From assembly GCF_020386635.1 (NCBI RefSeq), contig NZ_CP081942.1, positions 3,534,001 to 3,598,000 of the forward strand: a stretch of 64,000 bases of DNA, given 5' to 3'. Under the pieces are notes generated by a model. That model did no database searches and had not been told where the DNA came from. It was given only the letters and a program-made list of their open reading frames with translations. Within the stretch, counting starts at the first letter, position 1. Each line of letters begins with the position of its first letter. Origin of the DNA: Pseudomonas sp. MM211. Its GTDB lineage: Bacteria > Pseudomonadota > Gammaproteobacteria > Pseudomonadales > Pseudomonadaceae. The position numbers were made by a program, and so were the translations under genes. Shown here piece by piece: positions 33,558-48,662 of the stretch.

Positions 33558-34265
33558 TCAGGTGAGGGTGACCCAATGTTGATTGACGAACAGCTCGATG
33601 GGGCGGTATTGCGTCTTGTAATTCATCTTTCGGCAATTCTTGATCCAATAACCCAGGTAGACGGCCTGGAGATCCAGTCGATGAGCCTCGCCTATCTGCC
33701 AGAGGATCGCGAAGCGGCCGAGGCTGCGCCGTTCTTCGTCAGGGTCGTAGAAGGTGTAGACCGCTGAAAGCCCATTGGGCAATACGTCTGTCACGGCAAT
33801 GGCCAGCAGTCGGCCATCGTCTCGAAACTCGTAAAAGCGCGCGAAGGGCAGGTCGCGTATCAAGAAAGTGGAGAACTGTTCGCGGCTGGGCGGGTACATA
33901 TCGCCATCGGCGTGGCGCTGCTCGATATAGCGCACATAGAGGTCGTAGTACTCTTCGCTGAATACCGGCCTGACCGCGCGAACTTGAACCGACTCGTTGC
34001 GCTTGATGATTCGCCGCTGCTGTCGATTGGCCGTGAACTGGGCAACCGGAATCCGCGCGGGCACGCAGGCGGTGCAGCGCTGGCAGTGAGGGCGGTAAAG
34101 GTGATCGCCGCTACGCCGGAAGCCAAGCTCGGAAAGCTCGGCGTAAACGTGCACGTCCATTGGCTGACTGGGATCGAGAAACAGGGTGGTGGCCTGTTCT
34201 TCGGACAGGTAGCTGCAGGGATGCGGTTGGGTGGCGTAGAACTTCAGGCGAGCCAGCTCGGTCAT
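33558..34265 (-). CDS. bpt: Aspartate/glutamate leucyltransferase
   Basis: Bpt transfers leucine from Leu-tRNA to proteins that start with Asp or Glu, creating an N-degron for ClpS. It belongs to the arginyltransferase (Ate1) fold; 235 residues. The N-terminal cysteine cluster is CSYL with [11 protein letters not shown], and the C-terminal half has [19 protein letters not shown]. Older annotations call it ate. It is followed by infA and preceded by aat. Confidence 0.95.
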
Positions 34266-34363
34266 GGTCGGCTTCCGGGATTAGCCTTGAATCAGTGTAT
34301 GCCAGCTGGCAAGAGTCGACCAGAAAGAGCGGGTCATCTGTCGGCCTGCATCGCATTGCGGGA

Positions 34364-35035
34364 TCAAGTGGCGGTGCTGGGCTGATCCAGGAAACGCTGC
34401 AGGTAGTCAGCGAATACGGTTCTGGTAATGGCGCGTGCGCCGAGGCTGTTAAGATGCTGGGTTGGCATCTGGCAGTCGACCAACTCGAACCCCCAGGCGT
34501 TGAGGTGCTCGATTAGCGTTATGAAACCCACCTTGGAGGCATTGTCGGCCCGACTGAACATCGACTCACCAAAGAACAGTTTGCCCATGGCCAGACCGTA
34601 TAGCCCGCCGACCAGTTGTTCGTCTTGCCAGACCTCCACGCTATGGGCCAGGCCGCGCCCGTGCAGCTCGATGTAGGCCTGCTGCATGGGTGTGGTGATC
34701 CAGGTGCCGTCTGCGTAGTCGCGCGGCGCAGCACAGGCCTGGATGACGTCCGCGAAGGCCTGATCGAAGGTGACCCGGTAATACCCCTGACGGATTACCT
34801 TGCGCAGGCTGCGCGAGACATGCACTTCGTCGGGAAACAGTACGGTGCGCGGATCAGGTGACCACCACAGCAAAGGCTGGCCATCCTGATACCAGGGAAA
34901 GCAGCCGTGCCGGTAAGCGGCGATCAGCCGCTCAGCGCGTAGATCGCCGCCAGCTGCCAGCAGCCCGTTGGGCTCGCGCAGAGCCTTGTCGAGGGGTGGG
35001 AAGATCAGAGAGTCGCGTTGCAACCAGGTGAGCAT
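34364..35035 (-). CDS. aat: Leucyl/phenylalanyl-tRNA-protein transferase
   Basis: Aat adds Leu or Phe to proteins with N-terminal Lys or Arg, for degradation by ClpS/ClpAP. It has 223 residues, with the family blocks [25 protein letters not shown] and [12 protein letters not shown], and [18 protein letters not shown]. It is 98 bp upstream of bpt on the same strand. Confidence 0.96.
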   Translation of the reverse strand: MLTWLQRDSLIFPPLDKALREPNGLLAAGGDLRAERLIAAYRHGCFPWYQDGQPLLWWSPDPRTVLFPDEVHVSRSLRKVIRQGYYRVTFDQAFADVIQACAAPRDYADGTWITTPMQQAYIELHGRGLAHSVEVWQDEQLVGGLYGLAMGKLFFGESMFSRADNASKVGFITLIEHLNAWGFELVDCQMPTQHLNSLGARAITRTVFADYLQRFLDQPSTAT

Positions 35036-35056
35036 TGGCGAAACCGCGGCAGGGGA

Positions 35057-35075
35057 GGGCGGGTTTATCCCGCCC
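35057..35075 (-). other. Hairpin between trxB and aat
   Basis: GGGCGGG and CCCGCCC form a perfect 7-bp stem with a 5-nt loop. No T-run follows on the minus strand, so it is at best a weak terminator or an mRNA processing site. Confidence 0.35.
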
Positions 35076-35082
35076 CGGGTGA

Positions 35083-36054
<972 letters not shown>

Positions 36055-36236
36055 TCACAAAAGAGAATGCGTGCTCAAATTGAGCCGCACGGACGAATAG
36101 TGGCCGCTATGCTACACCGAAGCAGGAAGCAAGCGGGAGATCAGCTCCCCATCAGCGGAGCGGCATGCCGTACAATGGCGACGTTTCGTCCTCTACCGAT
36201 CATGCGGCGCGCTACCGGCGCAGGAACAGATGCGTT

Positions 36237-38645
36237 TTGAAGAATTCTAGCTCTACAGCACCGACACCAGCTTGGCGTCAGCAACTGCCGTACCGCCTCA
36301 AGGAGGGTGCGCTGATCGCCCTTGGGGCCTTGTGCCTCTATGTGTGGATGGCGCTGCTCACCTATGATCCGGCAGACCCGGGCTGGACCCATACCAGCAA
36401 CGTCGAGCAGGTACACAATGCTGCTGGTCGTGCCGGCGCCTGGTTCGCCGATGTGCTGTTCATGGCGCTGGGCTATTTCGCCTATCTCTTCCCGCTACTG
36501 CTCGGTATCAAGGCGCTGCAGGTGTTCCGTGCCCGTCACGAACCCTGGCACTGGAGCGGTTGGCTATTTTCCTGGCGTTTGATCGGCCTGGTTTTTCTGG
36601 TGCTTTCAGGCTCGGCACTGGCCTATATCCACTTTCAGGGTGGTGCAGGCCTACCGGCATCTGCAGGCGGCGCATTAGGTGAGAGTCTGGGGCAACTGAC
36701 CGTAGCGGCCCTGAACGTGCAGGGCAGTACACTGCTTTTCATTGCCCTGTTTCTGTTCGGTTTGACGGTATTCACCGACCTGTCCTGGTTCAAGGTGATG
36801 GACATCACCGGCAAGATCACTCTGGATCTGCTGGAGCTGGTACAGAGCTTGGTCAACCGCTGGTGGAGTTCGCGTCAGGATCGTAAGCAACTGGTCGCCC
36901 AGTTACGCGAAGTGGATGAGCGTGTTCATGACGTGGCGGCGCCGATGGTGCGTGACCGTCGTGAGCAGGCCAAGGTCAAAGAGCGCCTGATCGAGCGCGA
37001 AGAGTCGCTCAACAAGCACATGAGCGAGCGCGAAAGCCGTCCCGCTCCGGTCATCACCGCTCCGAGTGCGCCCAAGGCGCCCGAGCCGAGCAAGCGCGTG
37101 CAGAAAGAGAAACAGGCGCCGCTGTTCGTCGACAGCGCGGTGGAGGGCACGCTACCGCCAATCTCGCTGCTCGACCCGGCAGAAGCCAAGAAGATCGAGT
37201 ACTCGCCCGAGTCCCTGGCGGGCGTCGGTCATCTGCTGGAGATCAAACTCAAGGAGTTCGGTGTCGAAGTATCGGTTGACTCGATCCATCCTGGCCCGGT
37301 GATCACCCGCTACGAAATTCAACCTGCCGCTGGCGTCAAGGTCAGCCGGATCTCCAACCTAGCCAAGGACTTGGCGCGCTCGCTGGCAGTGACCAGCGTC
37401 CGTGTGGTTGAAGTGATTCCCGGCAAGACCACCGTCGGTATCGAAATCCCTAACGAGAACCGCCAGATCGTGCGTTTCTCCGAGGTGCTGTCGACCCCTG
37501 AGTACGACGACGCCAAATCACCGGTCACCCTGGCCCTGGGTCACGACATCGGCGGCAAGCCGGTGATCACCGACCTGGCGAAAATGCCTCACCTGCTGGT
37601 CGCCGGTACTACCGGTTCCGGTAAGTCGGTGGGCGTGAACGCGATGATTCTTTCCATCCTGTTCAAGTCGGGGCCGGAAGACGCCAAGATGATCATGATC
37701 GACCCGAAAATGCTCGAGTTGTCGATCTACGAAGGCATTCCTCATCTGCTCTGCCCGGTCGTCACCGACATGAAGGAAGCGGCCAACGCGCTGCGCTGGA
37801 GCGTCGCCGAGATGGAGCGCCGCTACAAGCTGATGTCGAAGATGGGCGTGCGTAACCTGGCGGGCTTCAACCGCAAGGTGAAGGATGCCATCGAGGCTGG
37901 CGAGCCGCTGTCCGATCCGCTGTATCGCCGCGAGAGCATGGAAGACGAAGCGCCGCTGCTGAAAACGTTGCCGACCATCGTCGTCGTCGTGGACGAATTC
38001 GCCGATATGATGATGATCGTCGGCAAGAAGGTCGAAGAGCTGATCGCCCGTATTGCCCAAAAGGCGCGAGCGGCGGGTATCCACCTTATTCTCGCTACCC
38101 AGCGGCCGTCGGTGGACGTGATCACCGGTCTGATCAAAGCTAACATTCCGACCCGAATGGCCTTCCAGGTATCGAGCAAGATCGACTCGCGCACCATCAT
38201 CGACCAAGGCGGCGCCGAACAGCTGCTCGGCCACGGTGACATGCTCTACATGCCGCCTGGTACCAGCCTGCCGATTCGTGTGCACGGTGCGTTCGTCTCC
38301 GACGATGAAGTGCATCGCGTGGTCGAAGCCTGGAAGCTGCGTGGCGCACCGGACTACAACGAAGACATCCTGGCCGGCTCCGAAGAGGGCGGTGGTGGCT
38401 TCGATGGTGGCAGCGGCGGTTCAGACGGTGGCGACGACAGCGAGTCGGATCCGCTGTACGACGAAGCGGTCAACTTCGTATTGGAAAGTCGCCGCGCGTC
38501 CATCTCCTCGGTGCAGCGCAAACTGAAGATCGGCTACAACCGCGCCGCCCGTATGATCGAAGCCATGGAAATGGCTGGCGTCGTCACACCGATGAATACC
38601 AACGGTTCGCGCGAGGTCATTGCACCTGGTTCGAGCCGCGATTAA
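36237..38645 (+). CDS. ftsK: DNA translocase FtsK
   Basis: FtsK couples division to chromosome-dimer resolution by pumping DNA at the septum. The protein has 802 residues from a TTG start with AGGAAC upstream. Four to five N-terminal membrane spans (about 20-180) are followed by a charged linker, then the motor with Walker A GTTGSGKS (457-464) and Walker [15 protein letters not shown]. The C-terminal gamma domain ([20 protein letters not shown]) recognises KOPS sites. An in-frame ATG at 36165 would add 24 residues that look non-coding. It is divergent from trxB. Confidence 0.95.
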   Translation: MKNSSSTAPTPAWRQQLPYRLKEGALIALGALCLYVWMALLTYDPADPGWTHTSNVEQVHNAAGRAGAWFADVLFMALGYFAYLFPLLLGIKALQVFRARHEPWHWSGWLFSWRLIGLVFLVLSGSALAYIHFQGGAGLPASAGGALGESLGQLTVAALNVQGSTLLFIALFLFGLTVFTDLSWFKVMDITGKITLDLLELVQSLVNRWWSSRQDRKQLVAQLREVDERVHDVAAPMVRDRREQAKVKERLIEREESLNKHMSERESRPAPVITAPSAPKAPEPSKRVQKEKQAPLFVDSAVEGTLPPISLLDPAEAKKIEYSPESLAGVGHLLEIKLKEFGVEVSVDSIHPGPVITRYEIQPAAGVKVSRISNLAKDLARSLAVTSVRVVEVIPGKTTVGIEIPNENRQIVRFSEVLSTPEYDDAKSPVTLALGHDIGGKPVITDLAKMPHLLVAGTTGSGKSVGVNAMILSILFKSGPEDAKMIMIDPKMLELSIYEGIPHLLCPVVTDMKEAANALRWSVAEMERRYKLMSKMGVRNLAGFNRKVKDAIEAGEPLSDPLYRRESMEDEAPLLKTLPTIVVVVDEFADMMMIVGKKVEELIARIAQKARAAGIHLILATQRPSVDVITGLIKANIPTRMAFQVSSKIDSRTIIDQGGAEQLLGHGDMLYMPPGTSLPIRVHGAFVSDDEVHRVVEAWKLRGAPDYNEDILAGSEEGGGGFDGGSGGSDGGDDSESDPLYDEAVNFVLESRRASISSVQRKLKIGYNRAARMIEAMEMAGVVTPMNTNGSREVIAPGSSRD

Positions 38646-38663
38646 CCCTGACAGAGGATTCAC

Positions 38664-39290
38664 ATGCGCCTGATACGTTTGATGTTGCTCGCCGTCCTCA
38701 CCACCGTGAGCCTGTTCGCCCACGCCGACGATGAGGCAGCCGTAAAACGGCTGACCGAGTTGCTCAACCAGGCGCAGACCATCACAGCGCGCTTCTCCCA
38801 GCTGTCCCTCGATGGCAGCGGCACCCAGCTGCAGGAAACTGCGGGTGAGTTGGCGCTCAAGCGCCCAGGCCTGTTCCGCTGGCACACCGATGCGCCGATG
38901 GAGCAGTTGCTGGTTTCCGATGGCAAGCAGGTATGGCTGTACGACCCGGATCTTGAGCAAGTGACCATCCAAACGCTCGACCAGCGCTTGACCCACACTC
39001 CGGCCTTGCTGCTCTCTGGCGATGTTTCGCAGATCCGTGAGAACTTCGAAATCACCTTCAAGGAAGGTGGCAACGTGGTCGATTTCATTCTCAAGCCGAA
39101 GTCCAAGGACACCCTGTTCGACAGCCTGCGCCTGTCGTTCCGTAACGGCGTGTTGAACGATATGCAGTTGATCGACAGCATCGGCCAACGCACCAACATT
39201 CTGTTCATGAACGTGAAGATGAACGAGCCCCTGGATGACAAGCAGTTCAGCTTCGAAATCCCTGAGGGTGCGGACGTCATCCAAGAGTAG
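38664..39290 (+). CDS. lolA: Outer-membrane lipoprotein carrier protein LolA
   Basis: LolA carries lipoproteins across the periplasm from LolCDE to LolB. It has 208 residues with a signal peptide at 1-21 ([21 protein letters not shown]). The mature part has [20 protein letters not shown] and [12 protein letters not shown], both typical. It lies 18 bp after ftsK and 7 bp before rarA. Confidence 0.96.
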   Translation: MRLIRLMLLAVLTTVSLFAHADDEAAVKRLTELLNQAQTITARFSQLSLDGSGTQLQETAGELALKRPGLFRWHTDAPMEQLLVSDGKQVWLYDPDLEQVTIQTLDQRLTHTPALLLSGDVSQIRENFEITFKEGGNVVDFILKPKSKDTLFDSLRLSFRNGVLNDMQLIDSIGQRTNILFMNVKMNEPLDDKQFSFEIPEGADVIQE

Positions 39291-39297
39291 GTAAGTC

Positions 39298-40619
39298 GTG
39301 GATCTGTTTCGCAGCGCGCCCGTCGCTCAGCCGCTGGCCGCCCGTTTGAGGGCGACCACGCTGGACGAATACGTCGGCCAGGAGCACCTGCTGGCCCGTG
39401 GCAAGCCACTGCGCGAAGCGCTGGAACAGGGCGCCTTGCACTCGATGATCTTCTGGGGCCCGCCAGGTGTTGGCAAGACCACCCTGGCGCGCTTGCTGGC
39501 CCAGGTTACCGATGCGCATTTCGAGACCATTTCCGCGGTGCTGTCCGGGGTCAAGGAAATCCGCCAGGCCGTCGAGGTCGCCCAGCAGCATGCCGCCCAG
39601 TATGGACGCCGCACCATTCTGTTCGTCGACGAAGTGCATCGTTTCAACAAGTCGCAGCAGGACGCCTTCCTGCCTTACGTCGAAGATGGCACGCTGATTT
39701 TCATCGGCGCGACCACTGAAAACCCTTCGTTCGAACTCAACAACGCCTTGCTGTCCCGCGCTCGCGTCTACGTGCTCAAGAGCCTGGATGACGCTGCGCT
39801 GCGCAAGCTGGTCGACCGCGCACTGAGCGAAGCCAAGGGCCTAGGCGAGCGCCAACTGACACTGCCGGACGACAGCTTCGACATTCTCAAGAGTGCTGCA
39901 GACGGTGACGGTCGACGTTTCCTCAATTTTCTCGAGAACGCCGCCGACCTGGCCGAAGACGGCGCCGAGATCAGCACCGAACTGCTGCTCGACCTGCTCG
40001 GTGATACCCGGCGTCGTTTCGACAAGGGCGGCGAAGCCTTCTACGACCAGATTTCCGCGCTGCACAAGTCGGTGCGCGGCTCCAGCCCGGACGGTGCCCT
40101 GTACTGGTTCGCACGCATGCTCGATGGCGGCTGCGATCCCTTGTACATCGCCCGCCGAGTGGTGCGCATGGCCAGCGAGGATATCGGTAATGCCGACCCC
40201 CGCGCCCTGACGCTGTGTCTGAATGCCTGGGACGTCCAGGAGCGCCTCGGCAGCCCTGAAGGTGAGTTGGCCGTGGCGCAGGCCATCGTCTACCTGGCCT
40301 GCGCCCCCAAGAGCAACGCCGTGTACAGCGCCTTCAAGGCCGCCATGCGTGATGTCGCGGAAAACGGCTCGCGGGAAGTGCCGCTGCACTTGCGCAATGC
40401 GCCGACCAAACTGATGAAGCAGCTCGGCTATGGCGACGAATACCGCTACGCCCATGACGAGCCCGATGCCTACGCCGCTGGCGAAGACTACTTTCCCGAA
40501 GACATCGAACCGCGCCACTATTACCAGCCGGTGCCACGCGGCCTGGAACTGAAGATTCGCGACAAGCTCGCCCATCTGGCCGATCAGGACGCCAACAGCC
40601 CGCGGCAGCGTAGAAAGCC

Positions 40620-40623
<4 letters not shown>
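39298..40623 (+). CDS. rarA: Replication-associated recombination protein A
   Basis: RarA (MgsA) is an AAA+ ATPase related to clamp loaders that acts at stalled replication forks. It has 441 residues from a GTG start. Walker A is GPPGVGKTT (54-62), and Walker B is [14 protein letters not shown] (about 109-122). The C-terminal tetramerisation part has [19 protein letters not shown]. It overlaps crcB by 4 bp. Confidence 0.97.
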
Positions 40624-42291
<1,668 letters not shown>

Positions 42292-42343
42292 TCCACGCGT
42301 AACAGCGGCACCTCAGGGTGTCGCTTGCCGCAGCATTTTCAGG

Positions 42344-42372
42344 CCCCGAGCTGAGTCTCGGGGTCGTCATTT
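42344..42372 (+). terminator. Possible terminator after serS
   Basis: CCCCGAG and CTCGGGG form a 7-bp stem with a 6-nt loop, followed by TCGTCATTTT. The U-tract is weak. Confidence 0.4.
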
Positions 42373-42411
42373 TCACCACGTCGCTCGCGAGCGACCGTAA
42401 TGGGCACCGAC

Positions 42412-43809
42412 ATGGACTTTCTTCCCCTGTTCCACAAACTGCAGGATCGCCGCGTTCTGGTGATCGGCGGCGGAGAGATCGCCCTGCGCAAGGCGCGCCT
42501 GCTGGCCGATGCCGGAGCCCGCCTGCGCGTCGTCTCGCCCGAGGTGGGCAGCGAGCTGCGCGAACTGGTGGAGCAGGGCACTGGTGAGTTGCGCCTGCGC
42601 AATTACCAGCCAGACGATCTGAGCGGCGTGTCGCTGGTGATCGCCGCGACTGATGACGAAGCGCTGAATGCCCAGGTATCCCAGCAGGCTCAGGCCATCG
42701 GCTTGCCGGTCAACGTGGTGGATGCGCCGGCACAGTGCAGCGTGATCTTTCCCGCCATCGTCGACCGCTCGCCGTTGATCGTCGCAGTCAGCAGTGGCGG
42801 TGATGCGCCAGTGCTGGCCCGGCTGATCCGCGCCAAGATCGAAACCTGGATTCCCGCCACCTACGGTCAGTTGGCCGGTCTGGCGAAAGTCTTCCGGGCA
42901 CAGGTCAAGAGCCTGTTTCCTGACGTGCAGCAGCGCCGGGTGTTCTGGGAAGACGTATTCCAGGGGCAAATTGCGGAAAGCGTATTCGCCGGCAAGCTAG
43001 GCGAAGCCCGCCGCCTGCTGGAGGAAAAGGTCAGTGGCGCTGCGCCTCGCGCTCTGGGTGAGGTCTATCTGGTCGGTGCCGGCCCGGGCGATCCCGACCT
43101 GCTGACCTTCCGCGCTCTGCGCCTGATGCAGCAGGCCGATGTGGTGCTCTACGATCGCCTGGTCGCTCCTGCGATCATCGAACTTTGCCGCCGCGATGCC
43201 GAACGCATCTACGTCGGCAAGCGTCGCGCCGATCATGCCGTCCCTCAGGAACAGATCAACCAGCGTCTGATCGACCTGGCCAAGGCCGGCAAGCGCGTGC
43301 TGCGATTGAAGGGCGGTGATCCGTTCATCTTTGGCCGTGGTGGGGAAGAGATCGAGCAACTGGCATCCCATGGCATTCCTTTCCAGGTAGTGCCGGGGAT
43401 CACTGCGGCCAGTGGCTGTTCGGCCTACGCGGGTATTCCGCTGACTCATCGTGATCATGCGCAATCGGTACGTTTCGTCACCGGCCACCTCAAGGACGGC
43501 AGTACCGACCTGCCATGGTCGGAGCTGATCGCCCCCAGCCAGACGCTGGTGTTCTACATGGGTTTGGTTGGTTTGCCGACCATCTGCCAGCAACTGGTTG
43601 CTCACGGCCGTGCCGCGAGCACCCCGGCAGCGCTGGTGCAGCAGGGCACCACGGAGAATCAGCGGGTATTTACCGGCACCCTGGCCAACCTGCCGGATCT
43701 AGTCGCGCAACATGAGGTGCATGCACCGACGTTGGTGATCATTGGGGAAGTGGTGCAACTGCGTGACAAACTGGCCTGGTTCGAAGGTGCCCAGGAGACG
43801 GCTCGATAG
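42412..43809 (+). CDS. cysG: Siroheme synthase (uroporphyrin methyltransferase / dehydrogenase / ferrochelatase)
   Basis: CysG makes siroheme, the cofactor of sulfite and nitrite reductase, from uroporphyrinogen III. It has 465 residues. The N-terminal half (1-210) is the NAD-dependent dehydrogenase and ferrochelatase, with [15 protein letters not shown] and [14 protein letters not shown]. The C-terminal half is the SAM methyltransferase, with [20 protein letters not shown] and [17 protein letters not shown] chose the ATG at 42412 ([10 protein letters not shown]), which fits the family start; an ATG four codons earlier is possible. Confidence 0.97.
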   Translation: MDFLPLFHKLQDRRVLVIGGGEIALRKARLLADAGARLRVVSPEVGSELRELVEQGTGELRLRNYQPDDLSGVSLVIAATDDEALNAQVSQQAQAIGLPVNVVDAPAQCSVIFPAIVDRSPLIVAVSSGGDAPVLARLIRAKIETWIPATYGQLAGLAKVFRAQVKSLFPDVQQRRVFWEDVFQGQIAESVFAGKLGEARRLLEEKVSGAAPRALGEVYLVGAGPGDPDLLTFRALRLMQQADVVLYDRLVAPAIIELCRRDAERIYVGKRRADHAVPQEQINQRLIDLAKAGKRVLRLKGGDPFIFGRGGEEIEQLASHGIPFQVVPGITAASGCSAYAGIPLTHRDHAQSVRFVTGHLKDGSTDLPWSELIAPSQTLVFYMGLVGLPTICQQLVAHGRAASTPAALVQQGTTENQRVFTGTLANLPDLVAQHEVHAPTLVIIGEVVQLRDKLAWFEGAQETAR

Positions 43810-43861
43810 AGTCGTGTGCCGCTTACCCGTAGCCTGTGGTTGAGCCAGGGCAGCCATTCCC

Positions 43862-43896
43862 GGGTAGCGCTACGCTCAACGCCGGGCTACAAGAGC
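43862..43896 (+). repeat. Dispersed intergenic repeat, copy 1
   Basis: A 35-bp element with the core CGCTCAACGCCGGGCTACA lies after cysG. It matches the inverse of 47098-47132 with only a few differences. Similar short elements are scattered between genes in many Pseudomonas genomes. Confidence 0.7.
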
Positions 43897-43958
43897 GAGC
43901 TACCCTGGAGTGATGTTTTCCGGGGGTAGCTGCAATCACGCAGACACAGGCAAAGGGA

Positions 43959-46417
<2,459 letters not shown>

Positions 46418-46424
46418 ACCGGGC

Positions 46425-46931
46425 TCAGCGCTTGCCGCGGATGCTGCGCCACAACGTGAACAGCACCAGTGCAAACAACGCGGCGATGCTTGCCAGGGTC
46501 CAGACGGTGAAGGGCAGGCCGAGAATCTTGTAATCGTTCTGCCCGCAGATGCCACCGCTCATGAACACGCCCGGCCAGTATTCGTGTAGCGGCAGGGTCT
46601 GGTAATAGAACGGGAAGGGCGAGCAGCTGAAGCTTTCCATGATGCCCAGCTCGATGAGAGTGACGTGGGCGTTGTCGATCAGCGCCATGCCACTGGCGGC
46701 GAGCAGCAGTGGCCACAGCAGCACCGCCAACCAGGTCTGCCGGGCCGCTGCGGCAGCGCTGAGCAGCAGGGCGATAACAGTGACCAAGACCAGCCACAGA
46801 CGGATCTGCACACACAGCGTGCAAGGCTCCCAGCCAAAGACGTGCTGCGCGATCAGCGCACCCGCGAGCATGGCGGCGCTGGCCAGAGCGATCACGAGCA
46901 GCAGCGGGGCGGGCGTGGTAGAGCGGGACAT
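46425..46931 (-). CDS. dsbB: Disulfide bond formation protein B
   Basis: DsbB re-oxidises DsbA in the periplasm and passes electrons to quinone. It has 168 residues and four spans. The first redox pair is PCTLC, and the second pair sits in the long periplasmic loop (SFSCSPFPF and GGICGQ). I chose the ATG at 46931 because GGAG lies 6-7 nt upstream. Pseudomonas often has more than one DsbB; this one is beside a glycosyltransferase. Confidence 0.88.
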   Translation of the reverse strand: MSRSTTPAPLLLVIALASAAMLAGALIAQHVFGWEPCTLCVQIRLWLVLVTVIALLLSAAAAARQTWLAVLLWPLLLAASGMALIDNAHVTLIELGIMESFSCSPFPFYYQTLPLHEYWPGVFMSGGICGQNDYKILGLPFTVWTLASIAALFALVLFTLWRSIRGKR

Positions 46932-47097
46932 GAACTTCTCCAACGAGACGGGACGGCCGGGCCACGGCGACAAGCTGCCGTTTGTACCCGAAGGTGGCGT
47001 GCGCGGCAATCGAGGATTCCGATGAAAACCATCATTTTCAATGACGCATGACCGCGCCGCAGGCTTCCGCTGCTTGGCGAAGCCGGGCCACGGGGCT

Positions 47098-47132
47098 GCT
47101 CCTGTAGCCCGGCGTCGAGCGCAGCGATACCC
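47098..47132 (-). repeat. Dispersed intergenic repeat, copy 2
   Basis: Read on the minus strand this is GGGTATCGCTGCGCTCGACG followed by CCGGGCTACAGGAGC, close to the copy at 43862-43896. Confidence 0.7.
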
Positions 47133-47171
47133 AGGAAGCATGTGCCTGCCTGAATACGAAACCGGCGCCCA

Positions 47172-47210
47172 TAAAAAAGCCCCTCGGTCAGGAGCACGAA
47201 CCGAGGGGCA
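47172..47210 (-). terminator. Terminator of the mexEF-oprN operon
   Basis: A perfect 10-bp stem (GCCCCTCGGT / ACCGAGGGGC, 11-nt loop) is followed on the minus strand by TTTTTT. It lies about 40 bp past the oprN stop. Confidence 0.9.
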
Positions 47211-47249
47211 TCAAGGGCCAGCTGCGCTGGCCAGGGAGGGAAAAGCGAT

Positions 47250-48662
47250 TCAGGACGCTGGCTGCCAACCGCCACCCAGCGCCTTGTAGATGGCGACGAT
47301 GCCTTGGTACAGCTCGACCTCGGCTTGGGCCTGGCTGTCTTCGGCGGCCAGACGCTCACGTTCGGCGTCGAGCAACACCAGAAAATCGGCCGTGCCTTCG
47401 CGGTACTGCAAGCCGGCCTGAGCCGCAGCACCACGGCTGGCCTCGGACTGACGTACCAATGCAAGCAGACGCTCTTGGCGTTTGCCGTAATCGCTGAAGG
47501 CGTTTTCGGACTCTTCCAGAGCCAGCAATACTTGCTGCTCGTAACCCGCCAGTGCGCCATCGGCATCCGCCTCGGCACCGCGCAGACGGGCACGGACGCT
47601 GCCCAGATCGAATGCCGCCCAGGTGATGGTCGGTGCTACGCCCCAGGCGCGCGCCGCCGATGAGCCCAGTTGCGAGCCACGGCCTGCGGTGAAACCAAGG
47701 AAGCCGGACAGGCTGACCCGTGGGAACAGATCAGCCGTGGCCACGCCAATCTGAGCGGTGGCTGCGGCCAGCTCACGTTCGGCTGCACGAATATCCGGGC
47801 GGCGACGCAGTAACTCACCCGGGTCACCAATAGGCAGCGCCTTGGATATGGCGGGTAGCGGCCGTGGTGCCAGGTCCACACTGAGTTGATCCGGACGCTG
47901 ACCGAGCAGGGTGGCGATACGGTTGCGAGCCCGCACCTGTTCGGCCTGCAGACGTGGCACTGTAGCCTCGGTGGCCGCCAGACGGGCGTCGGAACGCAGT
48001 ACGTCCAGCTCGCTGCCCATGCCCACTTCGCGGCGTCGCTCGATGATGTCCCGCGACGAGCGCTGGTTGTCCAGATCGTCACGGGCAATACGCTCACGCA
48101 ACTGCGCGCCGCGTAGCGTGCCGTAGGCATCCACCAGCTCGGCGATCAGGCTGACCTGCAGTTGCTGATAGTCGGCCTGGGCGACATCGATCTGCGCTTC
48201 GCTGGCTTCTAGCTGCCGCTGAATACGCCCGAACAGGTCGAGTTCCCAGGCCATGTCCAGGCCCAGGTCATAACGCTCGGCATTGATCCGTTCTTCAGTC
48301 ACCCCAGGTTGCTGGGCCTTGCCGATTTCGCTGCTGGCCCGGGTGGTTACGGTGGGCAAGCGGTCATTGGCGACATCGTCGCGGATCGAGCGGGCAGCAC
48401 GCAGGCGGGCATAGGCCACGCGCAGTTCGCGGTTATCCTGCTGCGACTGCTGCACCAGCTGGCTCAGGGTCGGATCTTCGAACTGCTGCCACCACTGGGT
48501 TTCGAAACGGCTGGTGTCGTAGCCTCCCCCGGCGCTTTGCGCCGAGGTCACGGTGGCGGTGTCCGGCGCCTTGTAATCAGGTCCGACTGCACAGGCCGTC
48601 AAGGCAAGCGTCAGGGCACTTAGCAGCAGGCTTCGGGGTACCATCTTGGTCAGGGAATTCAT
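47250..48662 (-). CDS. oprN: Outer-membrane efflux lipoprotein, OprN-like
   Basis: The outer-membrane channel of the tripartite pump, of the NodT/OprM family; 470 residues. The signal peptide ends in a lipobox (LTAC, Cys24). Two outer-membrane efflux repeats follow: QWWQQFEDPTLSQLVQQSQ, and LRRRPDIRAAERELAAATAQ with IGVATADLFPRVSLSGFLG. I chose the ATG at 48662, which overlaps the mexF stop by 4 bp. Confidence 0.92.
   Translation of the reverse strand: MNSLTKMVPRSLLLSALTLALTACAVGPDYKAPDTATVTSAQSAGGGYDTSRFETQWWQQFEDPTLSQLVQQSQQDNRELRVAYARLRAARSIRDDVANDRLPTVTTRASSEIGKAQQPGVTEERINAERYDLGLDMAWELDLFGRIQRQLEASEAQIDVAQADYQQLQVSLIAELVDAYGTLRGAQLRERIARDDLDNQRSSRDIIERRREVGMGSELDVLRSDARLAATEATVPRLQAEQVRARNRIATLLGQRPDQLSVDLAPRPLPAISKALPIGDPGELLRRRPDIRAAERELAAATAQIGVATADLFPRVSLSGFLGFTAGRGSQLGSSAARAWGVAPTITWAAFDLGSVRARLRGAEADADGALAGYEQQVLLALEESENAFSDYGKRQERLLALVRQSEASRGAAAQAGLQYREGTADFLVLLDAERERLAAEDSQAQAEVELYQGIVAIYKALGGGWQPAS

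Larger units (their letters stand above)
46932..47249. other. Intergenic region between dsbB and oprN
   Basis: The 318 bp hold the second copy of the dispersed repeat (47098-47132) and the terminator of the efflux operon (47172-47210). I see no gene. Confidence 0.6.

Noticed and set aside
36165..36236. 24-residue N-terminal extension of FtsK from an ATG at 36165
   Set aside because: The residues are Arg- and Ser-rich without family likeness and lie in the trxB-ftsK promoter gap. The TTG at 36237 fits better.
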